A DNA stretch of 64,000 nt from an uncultured Bizionia sp. (GCA_947496215.1 CANMCF010000010.1:95246-159245); one strand, 5' to 3'. Shown: positions 20,363-29,370, numbered from the stretch's first letter. Notes: generated from the letters alone by a model not told the origin. Program-made: numbers and translations.

Positions 20363-23300
20363 ATGTTTTCACCGGCGACACATAACAAGACAAATGCTAA
20401 ATCAAGCAATTCCAATCTTTTTCAAAAAGAGCAAGGGGAAGGTGCCTTTATTCAAGCAAAGCTCAAGGTCGGAAAGCCAGGGGACAAATATGAGGTAGAA
20501 GCCGACAATGTTGCAGAAAAAGTCGTGGAAGGAAACAATCAAAGCAATGGACCTGAGAACAAGGCCTCGTTTTTCTCTCCAGCTGCCACTCCAACAATTC
20601 AAAAACAAGAAGATACCGAAGTACAGGAGAAATCCATAGCGGAAACCATTACGCCAACGGTTCAATTGGCACCAGCTGAGGAAGAGGTGCAGAAAGTGGA
20701 AGAGGAGAGCATTCAAGCAATGGAAGAAGAGAATGTACAATCCAAAGAAGAGGAAGAGGAGAGTATTCAGGCCAAGGAAGATGAAGAAGTACAGGCAAAA
20801 CTGAACATTTCGAAAAAAACAAAAACCAACCTGAGTAGTCGTATTCAAAGTGCAAAAGGAAAAGGAAGCTCGATGCCAGCAGATTTGAAGACGAACATGG
20901 AAAGTGGGTTTGGTGCCGATTTCAGTGGAGTGAAAATACATACGGGATCGGAATCCGCTGCGATGAACAAGGACTTGGGAGCAAAGGCATTCACTAATAA
21001 AAATGACATATTCTTCAACGAAGGGAAATTCAATCCGCAATCCAAAGATGGACAAACCCTCATAGCCCATGAATTGACACACACCATTCAACAAGGAGCA
21101 TCAAAACCATTGGAAGTAGGAAAAGAAGGGATGAAAAGTGCCAAATCGGTAGCAGATACAAAAGGAAAGGTTGAAACGGTTAAAGAAGGCCCAGAACAGG
21201 CAACGGAAAAAACAGACCCCAAGGCTGTAGAAGGCAAAGCGAAAGAAGAGGGAGAAGCTAAAAAGGAAGGCGCTAAAAAAGGAGAAGAAGCAAAAGGAGG
21301 AGAAAAAGGAAAAGGTAAAAAAGGTGCGGCACCGGTGACGACCACTCCTAGAAACCCAAAAGACGACCCAAATTTCAAAAAACTTGAGGGACGTGTAGAC
21401 AAGACAGCCAAAGGGCAACAGGATCATGAAGATTCAAAGGTGTCGGCTGGAGCAGCACAAAGTGCAGCTGTTTCCCCCGACAACGAACGTGAAAGCATGG
21501 CGCAATCAGGACAGGTCGAAGCTATGGATGCCGCAGAACCTGGAACTTTCAATGCGGAAGATTTCAAGGCGAAATTGATGAAACGCATAGAAGGAATGCA
21601 ATTGCCGGCAAACCAAGATGAAGCTGCCAATTTTGAGGACAACAATAACATAGATGAGGTAAATAGTGCTGCGACGGGAGATGTGGAAGGTGAAAAGGCA
21701 GCTGCCGCCGGACCAGTGGAGCAAACAGCAAAACAAGAGCCAAATGTGGCTGCAGTTCCAGAGCGGGAGGTAAAGCCATTGCCAGAGGCACCAGTTGGAA
21801 AAAAACCGCCAACTACCAATCCAACCAAGGCGATGCCTCCAAAAAGAGGTAATGCAGAAGTAAACAAACCACTTCAAGACAACATGTCCGAGGTCGATCA
21901 ACAAATGTCCGAAAATGAAGTGACAGATGAGCAATTGGCCAAATCCAACGAGCCAAGCTTCAAGGAAGGTTTGGATGCCAAAGGGAAAGCCAAGGAAAAC
22001 ACGGAAAGTGCACCAGGAGAACTTCGTAAAAAAGAACAAGGGGTCCTTCAAAGTACAAAAGCTGGAGCCAAGGGAAAAGAGCAAACCGGTTTGGCTGGGA
22101 TGCATCAAGATCGCGCCAAGTTATTGAAACAAGTAACAGGATCGCAAACAAAAACAGGTACTACCGATACATCGGAGCGAACACGTATTGCAACTGAAAT
22201 AAATAAGATATACGAGAAGTCCAAGACCGATGTAGAGAAGATATTGAGTGATTTGGACACTAGAGTAAAAACGTTATTTACTGCAGGAACCTTTTTGGCG
22301 AAACGAAAGTTCGAACAACATGTGGATGCTAAGATGAGCGCCTATAAAAGCAGACGTTATAGTGGAGTGCTTGGAGCAGGAAGATGGTTGAAGGACAAAT
22401 TTGCAGGAATGCCGGATGAGGTAAACGATTTCTTCGTTACGGGAAGACAAGTCTATATCGATGAAATGGACAAGGTCATAACCATAGTTGCAAATTTGGT
22501 GGCTACCAAGTTGACAGAAGCGAAAACAAGAGTCGCGACTGGAAAGCAGGAAGTACAAGACTATGTGAAGTCGTTGCCTGAAAACCTTCAGAAGATAGGA
22601 AAAGAAGCTGCCGAGGAAATAAACGACAAGTTTGATGAGTTGGAAGACTCCGTAAACAGCAAACAAGACGAATTGGTAGATAGTCTGGCAGAGCAATATA
22701 TGGAAGGCTTGAATGCCGTAGATGCCCGTATCGAGGAAATGAAGGCAGCAAACAGAGGACTCATAGATGCAGCTCTAGGCTTTATAAATGGTATCATAGA
22801 AACCATCAAGAAGCTGAAAGAACTCATTACGACCTTGCTTGCGGAAATACAGAATGCCATTGGAGTGATCATGGAAGATCCAATAGGTTTTGTTTCAACA
22901 CTATTTGAAGGTGTAGGTAAGGGAATAGACATGTTTATGGCAAACATCCAAAAGCACATGTTGGGAGGTTTTGTTACTTGGCTAACAGGAGCCATGGGAC
23001 CTGTAGGGATCACCATTCCAGACAACCTGTTTAGTCTGAAAGGCATTTTTAGTTTGGTGATGCAAATTTTGGGGCTGTCATGGGATTTCATGCGTAAAAA
23101 AGCAGTGTTGCTTATGGGGGAACCTATGGTATCTGCTATGGAAAAAGGGTTTGAAATGTTCCAAATTATAAGAGAAAAAGGAGTTGCTGGGATGTGGGAA
23201 CATATGAAGGAACAGTTTACTGACCTTAAGGAAACCATCATAGACTCCATAAAGCAAATGCTCATCACGCAAGTCATCGAAGCTGGTATAAAATGGTTGT

Positions 23301-24748
23301 TGAGCTTATTGATTCCGGGAGCAGGATTCATCAAAGCCATAATGGCAATAAAAGACCTTATCGTGTTCTTCGTGGAATCTGCAATCATGTTAATTCCATC
23401 TTTAATAGAAGCTATTAGAGCATTGGCAAGTGGAAATGTTGGAGGAGTTTCCAAAGCCATAGAAAAAGGGTTGGCCATGTTATTGCCTCTTGTTATTGGT
23501 TTGTTTGCTAAGTTGATCGGTCTTGGTGGCTTGGTCAAAAAAGTACAGAAAATAATTAAGAAGGTTCGTAAGCGTATAGATCGTGCAGTCACCAAATTGA
23601 TCAAGAAAGCGAAGAAGAAGTTCAAGAGTTTGGTTAAAAAAGGAAAAGCCAAGGTTAAGGGGGTTGTGAAAGGTTTATTGCAATGGTGGAAAAGAAAGAA
23701 AAAATTTAAAAATGAACAGGGGGAAAGTCATACCATTTTCTTTAAAGGGAAAGGGAAGAAGGCAAAATTGGAAATTGCGTCTACACCAATGCCTGTATTA
23801 GATTTTCTTAATAAAAATGAAACACGTCTAAATACAGCTACTGGAATTGATGAGAAAAAGAAGAATAAGCAACTCAAGGCAATTACTTCAGCAAAATCTA
23901 TTGTTCAAGACATTAAACAATTGACTTTTGATAGCAAAGACACAAAAGTGAAACCAGAATTCATTGATAAAAAATTGAATACATTATTCACCAAGTTGGC
24001 AAATCAAATTAAAAAGATAGATGACAAGGATAAGAAAAAAGTAATACCACCATTGAAAATTTCTCCTAATTTTTCAAGTAATAAGGCAAGGAATACTACG
24101 ATTAGATTTTTGAATAAAGAAAATCAAAAAGGAGATCCTCCTGGGCAAGATTCTAAAGTATATACAGGTTCTGGAGGAACTTTAAATGGAGCTTTAACAG
24201 TTTTAAGGAAGTTGAAAATTAGTCGAAAATGGGTTGCTTTTCATTTACTTAACCATAATATTGGAGGATTGGCAGTCGACTCAAATCTTGTGCCTACTCT
24301 TCAATCACAAAATAAGAGTTTTTTAAGGAACTTTGAAAAAGATATGAAAACTTGGCATAACGATCATGTGTTGTGGATGGATATAAAGATGACTTATAGA
24401 GATGATATGTTTCTTCAAAACCTTGACATAAAGGGAGGGAAAATGGAAAATAAAAAGAATAAATGGGAAGTATCCAGTGTTGGGCAGAAGCATTGGTCCG
24501 ATACCATACCGTTACCTAGACCAGCAGGTGGGTTGACAATAAACTCGCTTCCTGCCGATTCAAAATCCAGAGCTTACATTCTTGAACTTTTTCCTATACA
24601 GGCAAAATGTGTGGATCTTCTTCAGAGATATCAATCTTTCCCATATAGTAATAAAAATCAATTAAAAAACATTGTAAATAGTTATGCAAACGCTAAAGAT
24701 AAAGCTAAATTTATAACACAGATAGATTCTACACGCTTTGATTTTTAA
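20363..24748 (+). CDS. DUF4157 polymorphic toxin: eCIS payload with nuclease-like C-terminus
   Basis: This 1,461-residue protein shares its leader with the preceding protein (KLKVGKPGDKYEVEAD) and has a Glu/Gln-rich linker and a DUF4157 domain with HELTH at about 236-240. Next come a long disordered region and a helical hydrophobic carrier (MEDPIGFVSTLFEGVGKGID, then FVTWLTGAMGPVGITIPD), followed by a Lys/Arg-rich block near 1060-1110. The conserved carrier seems to end around GESHTIFFKGKGKKAK. The last about 320 residues contain FHLLNHNIGG, NLVPTLQSQN and WHNDHV, reminiscent of His-Me (DNA/RNA non-specific) endonucleases. The final third is more AT-rich. The SUKH-like gene follows after 20 bases, so a toxin/immunity pair is likely. 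Confidence 0.8.
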   Translation: MFSPATHNKTNAKSSNSNLFQKEQGEGAFIQAKLKVGKPGDKYEVEADNVAEKVVEGNNQSNGPENKASFFSPAATPTIQKQEDTEVQEKSIAETITPTVQLAPAEEEVQKVEEESIQAMEEENVQSKEEEEESIQAKEDEEVQAKLNISKKTKTNLSSRIQSAKGKGSSMPADLKTNMESGFGADFSGVKIHTGSESAAMNKDLGAKAFTNKNDIFFNEGKFNPQSKDGQTLIAHELTHTIQQGASKPLEVGKEGMKSAKSVADTKGKVETVKEGPEQATEKTDPKAVEGKAKEEGEAKKEGAKKGEEAKGGEKGKGKKGAAPVTTTPRNPKDDPNFKKLEGRVDKTAKGQQDHEDSKVSAGAAQSAAVSPDNERESMAQSGQVEAMDAAEPGTFNAEDFKAKLMKRIEGMQLPANQDEAANFEDNNNIDEVNSAATGDVEGEKAAAAGPVEQTAKQEPNVAAVPEREVKPLPEAPVGKKPPTTNPTKAMPPKRGNAEVNKPLQDNMSEVDQQMSENEVTDEQLAKSNEPSFKEGLDAKGKAKENTESAPGELRKKEQGVLQSTKAGAKGKEQTGLAGMHQDRAKLLKQVTGSQTKTGTTDTSERTRIATEINKIYEKSKTDVEKILSDLDTRVKTLFTAGTFLAKRKFEQHVDAKMSAYKSRRYSGVLGAGRWLKDKFAGMPDEVNDFFVTGRQVYIDEMDKVITIVANLVATKLTEAKTRVATGKQEVQDYVKSLPENLQKIGKEAAEEINDKFDELEDSVNSKQDELVDSLAEQYMEGLNAVDARIEEMKAANRGLIDAALGFINGIIETIKKLKELITTLLAEIQNAIGVIMEDPIGFVSTLFEGVGKGIDMFMANIQKHMLGGFVTWLTGAMGPVGITIPDNLFSLKGIFSLVMQILGLSWDFMRKKAVLLMGEPMVSAMEKGFEMFQIIREKGVAGMWEHMKEQFTDLKETIIDSIKQMLITQVIEAGIKWLLSLLIPGAGFIKAIMAIKDLIVFFVESAIMLIPSLIEAIRALASGNVGGVSKAIEKGLAMLLPLVIGLFAKLIGLGGLVKKVQKIIKKVRKRIDRAVTKLIKKAKKKFKSLVKKGKAKVKGVVKGLLQWWKRKKKFKNEQGESHTIFFKGKGKKAKLEIASTPMPVLDFLNKNETRLNTATGIDEKKKNKQLKAITSAKSIVQDIKQLTFDSKDTKVKPEFIDKKLNTLFTKLANQIKKIDDKDKKKVIPPLKISPNFSSNKARNTTIRFLNKENQKGDPPGQDSKVYTGSGGTLNGALTVLRKLKISRKWVAFHLLNHNIGGLAVDSNLVPTLQSQNKSFLRNFEKDMKTWHNDHVLWMDIKMTYRDDMFLQNLDIKGGKMENKKNKWEVSSVGQKHWSDTIPLPRPAGGLTINSLPADSKSRAYILELFPIQAKCVDLLQRYQSFPYSNKNQLKNIVNSYANAKDKAKFITQIDSTRFDF

Positions 24749-24768
24749 TAAAAAAAACAATTACAATT

Positions 24769-25467
24769 ATGGCAAAGTACATTAATCGATTCAGGAGTAT
24801 GATAGACGCTATTAGAGCTAATGAAAGTATTCAAATTGTAAGTTATTATTTTCCTCCTCCTGCAACAGAAGATGAAATTTTGGAAGTTGAGATTAAATTG
24901 GATTTTTTTATTGAAGAGGATATAATAGACTTTTATAAAGAAATGAATGGTTTTCAGTTAAGATGGATTTATAAGGAAAACCCGAATTTTGATGCCAAAG
25001 TTCATATTGAGAAAGAAGCAGATTTTGATTTTTTTGATCCTTTGGACGAATGGTATCAGCCGTATGATGGTTATATTAACATATTACCAATAAGTTATAT
25101 CGCAGATAGTGCAGAGTGGGAGTCCGTAATTTGGGATGAAGATGATAAAGGAAATCAAGAGATGTTTATGAATGAAGATATAGATTTATATGATCTTCTT
25201 AAAAGTATGAGGCCTTTTGATTTTTATAGTAGAAGTATGAGTATGAGTTTTTTTATTCAAAAAGGAGTGGAAAAGTTAAAAGTATTGTTATTAACCAGTG
25301 AATTGCTAGAACCTACTTATTCTAGAATAACTTATTTTTCTTCATATATAGAGTTTTTGCTGGTTAAACAAGGAAATATAGAAGAGAGGGAGAAATTTTA
25401 TCATATGGAAGAAGGGCATTTGATGGATTTATTGATTACTGAAAAGGAGTATTGGAAAAAAGAATGA
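24769..25467 (+). CDS. SUKH (SMI1/KNR4)-like protein, probable immunity to the upstream toxin
   Basis: This 232-residue protein has the SMI1/KNR4 (SUKH) pattern: PPATEDEILEVEIKL, then DIIDFYKEMNGFQLRW, then INILPISYIAD. SUKH proteins are established immunity factors, mainly against nuclease toxins of polymorphic toxin systems. It lies 20 bases after the toxin gene, on the same strand. It is strongly AT-rich like the toxin's C-terminus and unlike the eCIS structural genes, which suggests the two arrived together. No signal peptide or membrane segment, so it is cytoplasmic. The family call is fairly firm; partnership with the upstream toxin is inferred from adjacency. Confidence 0.78.
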   Translation: MAKYINRFRSMIDAIRANESIQIVSYYFPPPATEDEILEVEIKLDFFIEEDIIDFYKEMNGFQLRWIYKENPNFDAKVHIEKEADFDFFDPLDEWYQPYDGYINILPISYIADSAEWESVIWDEDDKGNQEMFMNEDIDLYDLLKSMRPFDFYSRSMSMSFFIQKGVEKLKVLLLTSELLEPTYSRITYFSSYIEFLLVKQGNIEEREKFYHMEEGHLMDLLITEKEYWKKE

Positions 25468-25490
25468 AAACATAAAAATAAATTGCTATT

Positions 25491-26315
25491 ATGAAAACAA
25501 TAAACCAAATAAACAACATCCCTCTGCACTACGCCAGATTGACCAACCATCCATATGGCACAAGAGGGAAACAAAGGGATTTTTTGGTAGATGAATCCTT
25601 TTTGACAATCTTGAAGAAGGCACTGAAGGAAGTTTTTGAGAATTGTCCACTTGGAGTGCCGGAAGTAATTACGACGGCAGGCATATTTGTGAACAAACCA
25701 GGGCAACATGGTCACGGGAGAGCATTCGATTTGGATGCCATATTTTGGAAGGACGAGACACTGGTGACGCTCAACTTCGTACACCAAAAAGAATTGTATC
25801 TAGGGATAGAGTCGTTCTTGCGAAAGCACTTTGGTATTGTCTTGAACCATTTTTATCCGAACCATCAAGACCATTGGCATATGGATGCAAGTGTGTCCGT
25901 GGATTACAATCAAAACTCCAAATCGGAAACCCTGTATGTACAAATGGTACTCAAATACATCTATGGAAAGGAGATTTTGATTGATGGCATTTGGGGAAGG
26001 CAAACCTCGGGAATGGTAAAGGAGGTTTTCGATAGACTTGGAATAAACACACCGATAACGACCAAGGTGAATTATTTGGAGTTCCTGGATGTGACAGGGA
26101 AGATCGCATTCAAGCTATGCGAGAAAAAAAGTACACCACTGAATCTTTTGGAAAACTTAACGGAAGTCATTGAGAAATTACCGATACAAAATAGAAACGC
26201 AATCGAAGAGGCACTCAATAGTTTTTTGGATCATGATGATACTGTAGAATGGTTGAATGAGTTTACAGAAGACCATCATGACTTGGATGATGTGATCAAT
26301 GGTGTAATAACGTAG
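25491..26315 (+). CDS. M15/extensin-like peptidoglycan peptidase with C-terminal binding-like domain
   Basis: This 274-residue protein carries the zinc-site pattern of M15/extensin-type peptidases: His75 to Asp80 in GQHGHGRAFDLD, and the HWHMD motif at about 128-132. A peptidoglycan-binding-like repeat follows (about 148-182, VQMVLKYIYGKEILIDGIWG). There is no signal peptide. Its place between the payload genes and the AAA+ gene suggests it is a cargo that cleaves peptidoglycan cross-links, or helps the particle through cell walls. An alternative is a role in producer lysis. Composition returns to the style of the structural genes after the AT-rich SUKH gene. Confidence 0.75.
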   Translation: MKTINQINNIPLHYARLTNHPYGTRGKQRDFLVDESFLTILKKALKEVFENCPLGVPEVITTAGIFVNKPGQHGHGRAFDLDAIFWKDETLVTLNFVHQKELYLGIESFLRKHFGIVLNHFYPNHQDHWHMDASVSVDYNQNSKSETLYVQMVLKYIYGKEILIDGIWGRQTSGMVKEVFDRLGINTPITTKVNYLEFLDVTGKIAFKLCEKKSTPLNLLENLTEVIEKLPIQNRNAIEEALNSFLDHDDTVEWLNEFTEDHHDLDDVINGVIT

Positions 26316-26333
26316 TCAAGAAAGAAACATAGA

Positions 26334-27680
26334 ATGGACAAAACCGGAATCATAAATAGCAACGTAGCAACATCGTTTCAATCCATATTCGATTATTTGG
26401 AAGCAACCATCAAATACAGGTTGTCATTGGAGTTGACGGGAGAGGAAATAGCAATTCCAAAATTGGAGGTGGATCACAATCAGTCTCATCTGGCTAGGTT
26501 CATTTTGGAAAACAACTTGGAGAATGAGGACATCATATTTCTATTGCTGACATTGGTGCCACAATTGAATCCGGGATTCATAAGTACCATAATAACCTCA
26601 TTTTTGCCGAATGGAGGAGAATTTCCCGAGTTTGGAGGCGTAAAGGGAAAAAATCACCGTGGAATCCTACCAACGGTGGAGACCGCATTGTACATATTGT
26701 ATGGGAACGACATTGAAGAGAGATTGAAAGGAATGGAATACATCCGAAACGATTCCTTCTTGTTTAAAAACAAGATTTTGGAAGTGGAGGCAGTTCCAAA
26801 AGGAGAACCCAAGATGAGTGGACGATTGTTCCTGGATGAAGAACATTTGGCCAAGATAACATCCGGAACGATTCTAAAGCCGAAATTGAGCCAAGATTTC
26901 CCGGCAAGCCTCATAGAAACAGGGATGGAATGGAGTGATTTGATATTGAAGGAGAAAACCATTCAAGAAATAAAGGAGATAGAAGTATGGTTGCAATACA
27001 ATGCCACCTTGATGAACGAATGGAACATGCGAAACATAATAAAACCAGGATATCGGGTAATGTTTCATGGGCCTCCAGGAACAGGAAAGACTTTGACTGC
27101 TGGTTTGTTGGGCAAATACACGAACAAGGATGTCTATAGAATAGATTTGTCCATGGTGGTTTCCAAATACATTGGAGAAACCGAAAAAAATCTTTCAAGT
27201 CTATTTGACAAGGCCATCAACAAGGATTGGATCCTGTTTTTCGATGAAGCCGATTCGATATTCGGGAAAAGAACCAATGTAAGGGATGCACATGACAAAT
27301 ATGCAAATCAGGAAGTGTCCTACTTGTTGCAGAGAATAGAAGCTCATCCAGGTTTGGTCATACTGGCATCAAACTTCAAAAACAACATAGATACAGCATT
27401 TACAAGACGTTTTCAGTCCATCATAGAGTTTGAAATACCGACACATACGGAACGGTTGAGACTGTGGAAAAACAACTTGCCGAAAAACATTCCTTTGGAA
27501 GAAGGGGTATCTTTGGAGTCTCTTTCAAAAAAATATGCGATAACAGGATCCAATATCGTGAACATAGTGCAATATGCCTGTTTGAAAACATTGGCAAGTA
27601 AAGAGAATGTCATCAAGGAATCCTTTATTGTGGAAGGTATCAAAAAGGAATATATGAAAGAAGGAAAGACATTGAATTGA
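26334..27680 (+). CDS. eCIS AAA+ ATPase (Afp15-like)
   Basis: This 448-residue AAA+ protein has Walker A GPPGTGKT (246-253), Walker B LFFDEAD (301-307), and a downstream sensor region around ILASNFKNNID and FTRRFQSIIEF. The N-terminal about 200 residues are eCIS-specific. Every known eCIS cluster encodes such an ATPase, thought to act in assembly or payload loading rather than in contraction. It is the last gene of the eCIS operon here. The last about 18 coding bases and the following about 55 bases reappear, diverged, at 35,553-35,627. Confidence 0.92.
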   Translation: MDKTGIINSNVATSFQSIFDYLEATIKYRLSLELTGEEIAIPKLEVDHNQSHLARFILENNLENEDIIFLLLTLVPQLNPGFISTIITSFLPNGGEFPEFGGVKGKNHRGILPTVETALYILYGNDIEERLKGMEYIRNDSFLFKNKILEVEAVPKGEPKMSGRLFLDEEHLAKITSGTILKPKLSQDFPASLIETGMEWSDLILKEKTIQEIKEIEVWLQYNATLMNEWNMRNIIKPGYRVMFHGPPGTGKTLTAGLLGKYTNKDVYRIDLSMVVSKYIGETEKNLSSLFDKAINKDWILFFDEADSIFGKRTNVRDAHDKYANQEVSYLLQRIEAHPGLVILASNFKNNIDTAFTRRFQSIIEFEIPTHTERLRLWKNNLPKNIPLEEGVSLESLSKKYAITGSNIVNIVQYACLKTLASKENVIKESFIVEGIKKEYMKEGKTLN

Positions 27681-27736
27681 AAATGTTGAGCACAAATGTT
27701 GTTGCTTAATCACAAGATGGTATTCACTCAATGGAA
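27663..27736 (+). repeat. Repeat copy A: end of AAA+ gene and downstream
   Basis: Seventy-four bases beginning in the last codons of the AAA+ gene recur at 35,553-35,627. The shared stretch ends 9 bases before the left end of the IS remnant. Confidence 0.85.
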
Positions 27737-27745
27737 GTTATTGTT

Positions 27746-28328
27746 GGTCTTGTTGCATAGATCGTTTTTTAAGTGACTACTTTATTTATCTTTGGATTAA
27801 ATCTAATACTTATGAGCAATTACAAGCTCCAACAAATTAACAGTAGATCTTATCATAAAAACTAAATTCATAGAGGGCCTATTGACTTTTGTTTGGACAA
27901 AACTATGTTTAAAAATTGGTATTATAGGGGTTATGATTTTAAATCTTCTTTTGAACTTACTCAATCCGATGTTAAAAATCATTATTCCCCCTAGGACAAA
28001 TGCTAAAGTAGATCATAAACCCATCAAAGAACTGCTATTAAGTATATTGAAAACCATGGTACAGTAAGCTGGAAAAGAGAAACTGGGTATCACCAGCGCT
28101 CATTGGCAGAAAATATCTTTAGTCGTTGAAAAACGATATTAGGTAAAAATGTCAAATCTAAAATAGAGGACTCTCAACAAGTAGAAGTTACATTGAAATC
28201 GTTTATTCTTAATAAAATGCCTGATCTAGGCATTCCGAAATGGAATAGAACTTACCTTCTAAATTAAATCAATAAATAAAAAACATTAGGAGAAACTCAT
28301 TCCTGACAGACATCTATGCAACAAGACC
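27746..28328 (+). mobile_element. Decayed IS5-family (IS903-type) element
   Basis: A 17-base terminal inverted repeat (GGTCTTGTTGCATAGAT) sits at 27,746-27,762 and inverted at 28,312-28,328. Inside are transposase remnants: IHRGPIDFCLDKTMFKNWYY near 27,866-27,925, a piece with IIPPRTNAKVDH near 27,980-28,020, and the C-terminal signature WKRETGYHQRSLAENIFSR near 28,070-28,130. These match the IS903 group of the IS5 family. In-frame stops and frame changes interrupt the gene, and the central catalytic part is missing; the element is about 580 bases against about 1,050 for a full copy. No flanking 9-base duplication was seen. Confidence 0.85.
27812..28266 (+). pseudogene. IS903-type transposase remnant
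   Basis: Reading starts at ATG 27,812 (MSNYKLQQINSRSYHKN), hits a TAA at 27,863 where family members have a leucine, and continues in the same frame into the RGPIDFCLDKT motif. The central region with most DDE residues has been deleted. The frame then shifts before the C-terminal part, which ends LGIPKWNRTYLLN just before the right inverted repeat. At least one further stop interrupts IFSR-KTILG. The gene cannot make active transposase. Confidence 0.8.
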
Positions 28329-28619
28329 CTTCGACAGCATATTGTCATTATCAATTTTTCTTCTTTCTAAAGTGAATTTCTTTTTGAAGCTTTTAAAATC
28401 CCCATAATAAGAAGGTTTGCCCAAACGTTTATCACATGTTTTTTGCAGTTCATGATGCGTCTTATGCTACTCATACGGGTTTTTGATTTTCCACTACAAT
28501 CTCAATATACATTTGTAGTGTACAAGATCAAAAAATAGCTATTGTATTGAGTGTATGTACTGCATTGAGAAAATCTCAGCGCAAATTAAATTAATCGTTT
28601 AACAATAAATTTTAAAATT
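28329..28619. other. Intergenic region between IS remnant and DUF2589 gene
   Basis: About 290 AT-rich bases with no convincing gene. A TTTG at about 28,513 and a TAGCTATTG-like element about 20 bases on loosely resemble a Bacteroidota promoter and could drive the DUF2589 gene at 28,620. The match is imperfect, so no promoter is called separately. Confidence 0.4.
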
Positions 28620-29294
28620 ATGCCAGAATTAATTTCAATGGCCCAACAATTTAGTGGGTTACCTATGGATGCTTTAATAGGAGGTCCACTTATGGCCGCC
28701 GCCGATGCCAATGGTAAAATGGCCATGACCCAGACTCAGTTTATGCTGGACACCTGTTTTCAAAAAACGGTAATTGGAGATAACACTTCATATAAGCCTA
28801 TTATGATTGCCATGACGCTTTCCAAAAGTTTCCCAGTAAGAGAGGAAGGTGATGCAGCTGGAGGTAAAGTGGAGATTAGAAAAACGGAAACTTCCTTTTC
28901 AGTTCCGCTTTTAACCATCATTCCTTTAAACTCACTTGCAGTGGATAATGTCGACATTTCTTTTGATATGGAGGTCAAATCAAGTTTTGCAGAAGAGGAA
29001 AATAAGGAGTCGAGATCAAAGACGGCCGCAGAAGGATCTTTTGAAGCAAAAGCGGGATGGGGACCTTTTTCAGTGAAAATAAGAGGTAGTGTTCACCATG
29101 AGTCAGAAAACTCATCCAACTATAAATCCAATTACACCAAGAGTAACAGTGCAAAATATGGTGTTAAGGTTCATGCTGCACAACAACCTTTACCGGATGG
29201 GGTAGGAATCATCATCCAGCACTATGCTTCGGCAATTTCCTTAAATGAAGAACCAAAGGATAAAGCTCCAGATCCAGATACAGTTCCAGTTTAG
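28620..29294 (+). CDS. DUF2589 domain protein
   Basis: This 224-residue protein matches DUF2589: an N-terminal ALIGGPLMAAADANGKMA segment, then VPLLTIIPLNSLAVDNVDIS (about 100-119), then a Gly/Ser/Lys-rich charged tail. There is no signal peptide. DUF2589 proteins are common in Bacteroidota and some phages, usually beside similar paralogues; their role is unknown. It stands first in the accessory block after the IS remnant and has its own strong terminator, so it may be expressed at a high level apart from the genes that follow. Confidence 0.85.
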   Translation: MPELISMAQQFSGLPMDALIGGPLMAAADANGKMAMTQTQFMLDTCFQKTVIGDNTSYKPIMIAMTLSKSFPVREEGDAAGGKVEIRKTETSFSVPLLTIIPLNSLAVDNVDISFDMEVKSSFAEEENKESRSKTAAEGSFEAKAGWGPFSVKIRGSVHHESENSSNYKSNYTKSNSAKYGVKVHAAQQPLPDGVGIIIQHYASAISLNEEPKDKAPDPDTVPV

Positions 29295-29312
29295 AATAGT
29301 GAATTAATTTCA

Positions 29313-29348
29313 AGGGATTGAGAGGTGTTTTCTCAATCCCTCTTTTTC
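29313..29348 (+). terminator. Rho-independent terminator after DUF2589 gene
   Basis: An 11-base-pair stem (AGGGATTGAGA at 29,313-29,323 with its complement at 29,331-29,341) encloses a 7-base loop and is followed by CTTTTTC. It lies 19 bases past the DUF2589 stop. Confidence 0.85.
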
Positions 29349-29370
29349 AACCTTTAACAAACCATTTATT

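Noticed and set aside
21100..23652. Long minus-strand ORFs opposite the toxin gene
   Set aside because: They arise from the Lys/Glu/Ala-rich coding on the plus strand and show no domain or start context.
27882..28067. 61-residue ORF as a small membrane protein gene
   Set aside because: It lies within the IS remnant and reads partly out of the transposase frame; its hydrophobic look is a frame-shift artefact.
28329..28475. Short minus-strand ORF (about 34 residues) after the IS remnant
   Set aside because: Too short, no recognisable motif, and no context to support it.
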